DNA of 6,385 nt from an uncultured Bacilli bacterium (GTDB lineage Bacteria; Bacillota_I; Bacilli_A; RF39; UBA660). Location: positions 1-6,385 of the forward strand of contig CAPHZB010000073.1 in NCBI GenBank assembly GCA_948629335.1, read 5' to 3'. The notes under the pieces were generated by a model. It worked only from the letters and a program-made list of their open reading frames with translations, did no database searches and was not told the origin of the DNA. This document shows, piece by piece, positions 5,862 to 6,385 of this stretch (position 1 is the first letter of the stretch; the number at the start of each line of letters is the position of its first letter). The translations under genes and the position numbers were made by a program.

Positions 5862-6195
5862 GTTATGGATACATTCTTTTCTTGTGATACTTTTTATCCA
5901 GTCATAAATGTCATAAAAAATATGGCAATAAGAATGGCTGATAGTAAAATCGAATAAAAAAACATTTTTATAGATTATTCATTTCTATTTACAATCCTCT
6001 TTATGTTTTTTATGGATAAGAACTACTTTGTATGATTTTTTAATTTATATGATAAATGACATAGGAAATAAATAAAAAGATAAAATTTATCTATTTTTCC
6101 TATTTTGAATAGCATTGTTTACAGATTAAAAAAATATGATTTTAAAATTCTAAATATCTATGAGTTTATTTTAATAAATCGTTGATTTCGCTCAT
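5862..6195. other. AT-rich intergenic stretch without a convincing gene
   Basis: Together with its flanks, the gap between the glycosidase stop and the ATG at 6268 is about 465 bases. No frame of normal length or with a good ribosome-binding site is present on either strand. The only notable items are a 23-codon hydrophobic frame on the minus strand (5965-5894) and an imperfect inverted repeat at 6061-6103. No tRNA-like or riboswitch-like fold was recognised by eye. Confidence 0.6.
6061..6103. repeat. Imperfect inverted repeat, 43 bp
   Basis: The outer arms ATAGGAAA (6061-6068) and TTTCCTAT (6096-6103) are exact reverse complements. The inner arms AGATAAA (6078-6084) and TTTATCT (6086-6092) are also exact, around a single A. 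The DNA between outer and inner arms is unequal, 9 versus 3 bases. It lies about 90 bases upstream of the 6196 promoter and has no adjoining gene to terminate. Confidence 0.5.
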
Positions 6196-6224
6196 TTTAC
6201 AAACGCAATAAAATCATCTACAAT
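6196..6224 (+). promoter_or_regulatory. Sigma-A promoter for the gene at 6268
   Basis: TTTACA (6196-6201) and TACAAT (6219-6224) each match the consensus at five of six bases and are separated by exactly 17 bases. Transcription should start near 6231, leaving a leader of about 37 bases, purine-rich, before the ATG. Confidence 0.7.
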
Positions 6225-6267
6225 GCATGTGAAGGAAGAAAAAGGGCTAAAAGAAAGCGAGGAAAAC

Positions 6268-6385
6268 ATGAGTGAAACAGTAAGAAGTAAACAATTAGAA
6301 GAAGGGAAAATCATTCCAATTACCTTTGACTACGTATTTTGTAATATCTTTAATAATCCAGATAATATCATTATCTTAGAAAACT
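6268..6385 (+). CDS. Partial Rpn/PD-(D/E)XK nuclease family 'transposase'-like protein, 5' end only
   Basis: The frame opens at an ATG (6268-6270) behind CGAGGAAAA, a good ribosome-binding site, and remains open for 39 codons to the window edge. The visible peptide has a polar start and then IIPITFDYVFCNIFNNP (about residues 15-31). The pattern 'hydrophobic, then T-x-D-Y/F-VF-x-x-IF' is typical of the N terminus of the Rpn/YhgA-like PD-(D/E)XK nuclease family, where a similar stretch reads roughly TNDFVFKKIFG. Members are often annotated as transposases; E. coli Rpn proteins promote RecA-independent recombination and cleave DNA in vitro. The catalytic residues lie beyond the window. Such genes are often multi-copy in gut Bacillota, so this could be a mobile or defence-linked gene. 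The gene is very likely real; the family call rests on a short stretch only. Confidence 0.6.
   Translation, partial: MSETVRSKQLEEGKIIPITFDYVFCNIFNNPDNIIILEN

Overview
The window is AT-rich and comes from a low-GC Bacillota genome, most likely an endospore-forming lineage in or near the class Bacilli or Erysipelotrichia. The evidence is a SpoIIID-type sporulation regulator directly followed by an Mbl-type MreB homologue (the Bacillus subtilis gene order), strong purine-rich Shine-Dalgarno sites, sigma-A-type promoters and rho-independent hairpins. I cannot name the species.

Layout. Positions 1-139, minus strand, hold the 5' end of a membrane-protein gene that leaves the window; it is divergent from what follows. 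Positions 140-314 are a divergent intergenic region. Positions 315-557 (spoIIID, TTG start) and 568-1557 (mbl) form a tight pair ending in a hairpin terminator at 1587-1619. A regulatory gap with a perfect 21-bp palindrome precedes a metallophosphoesterase gene (1718-2419). Glucose-6-phosphate isomerase (pgi, 2441-3652) follows 21 nt later, and its terminator overlaps its own stop codon. A good extended -10 promoter (3692-3720) then drives two envelope genes. The first is a small one-pass membrane protein with a long helical outer part (3748-4269). The second is a three-pass membrane protein with an external phosphodiester glycosidase (NAGPA-type) domain (4282-5802), followed by a terminator at 5839-5861. 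Positions 5803-6267 are AT-rich DNA with no convincing gene. A strong promoter at 6196-6224 precedes a gene starting at 6268 and cut by the window end, whose N terminus resembles the Rpn/PD-(D/E)XK nuclease 'transposase' family.

How the genes relate. SpoIIID is a mother-cell transcription factor and Mbl organises sidewall synthesis. Pgi supplies the fructose-6-phosphate from which amino-sugar wall precursors are made. The last complete pair looks like a surface glycan or phosphodiester-processing unit. The shared cell-envelope theme is an inference. No CRISPR array, tRNA, rRNA or complete insertion sequence is visible. The least explained parts are the 3748-5802 pair, the 1632-1652 palindrome and the two genes cut by the window edges.
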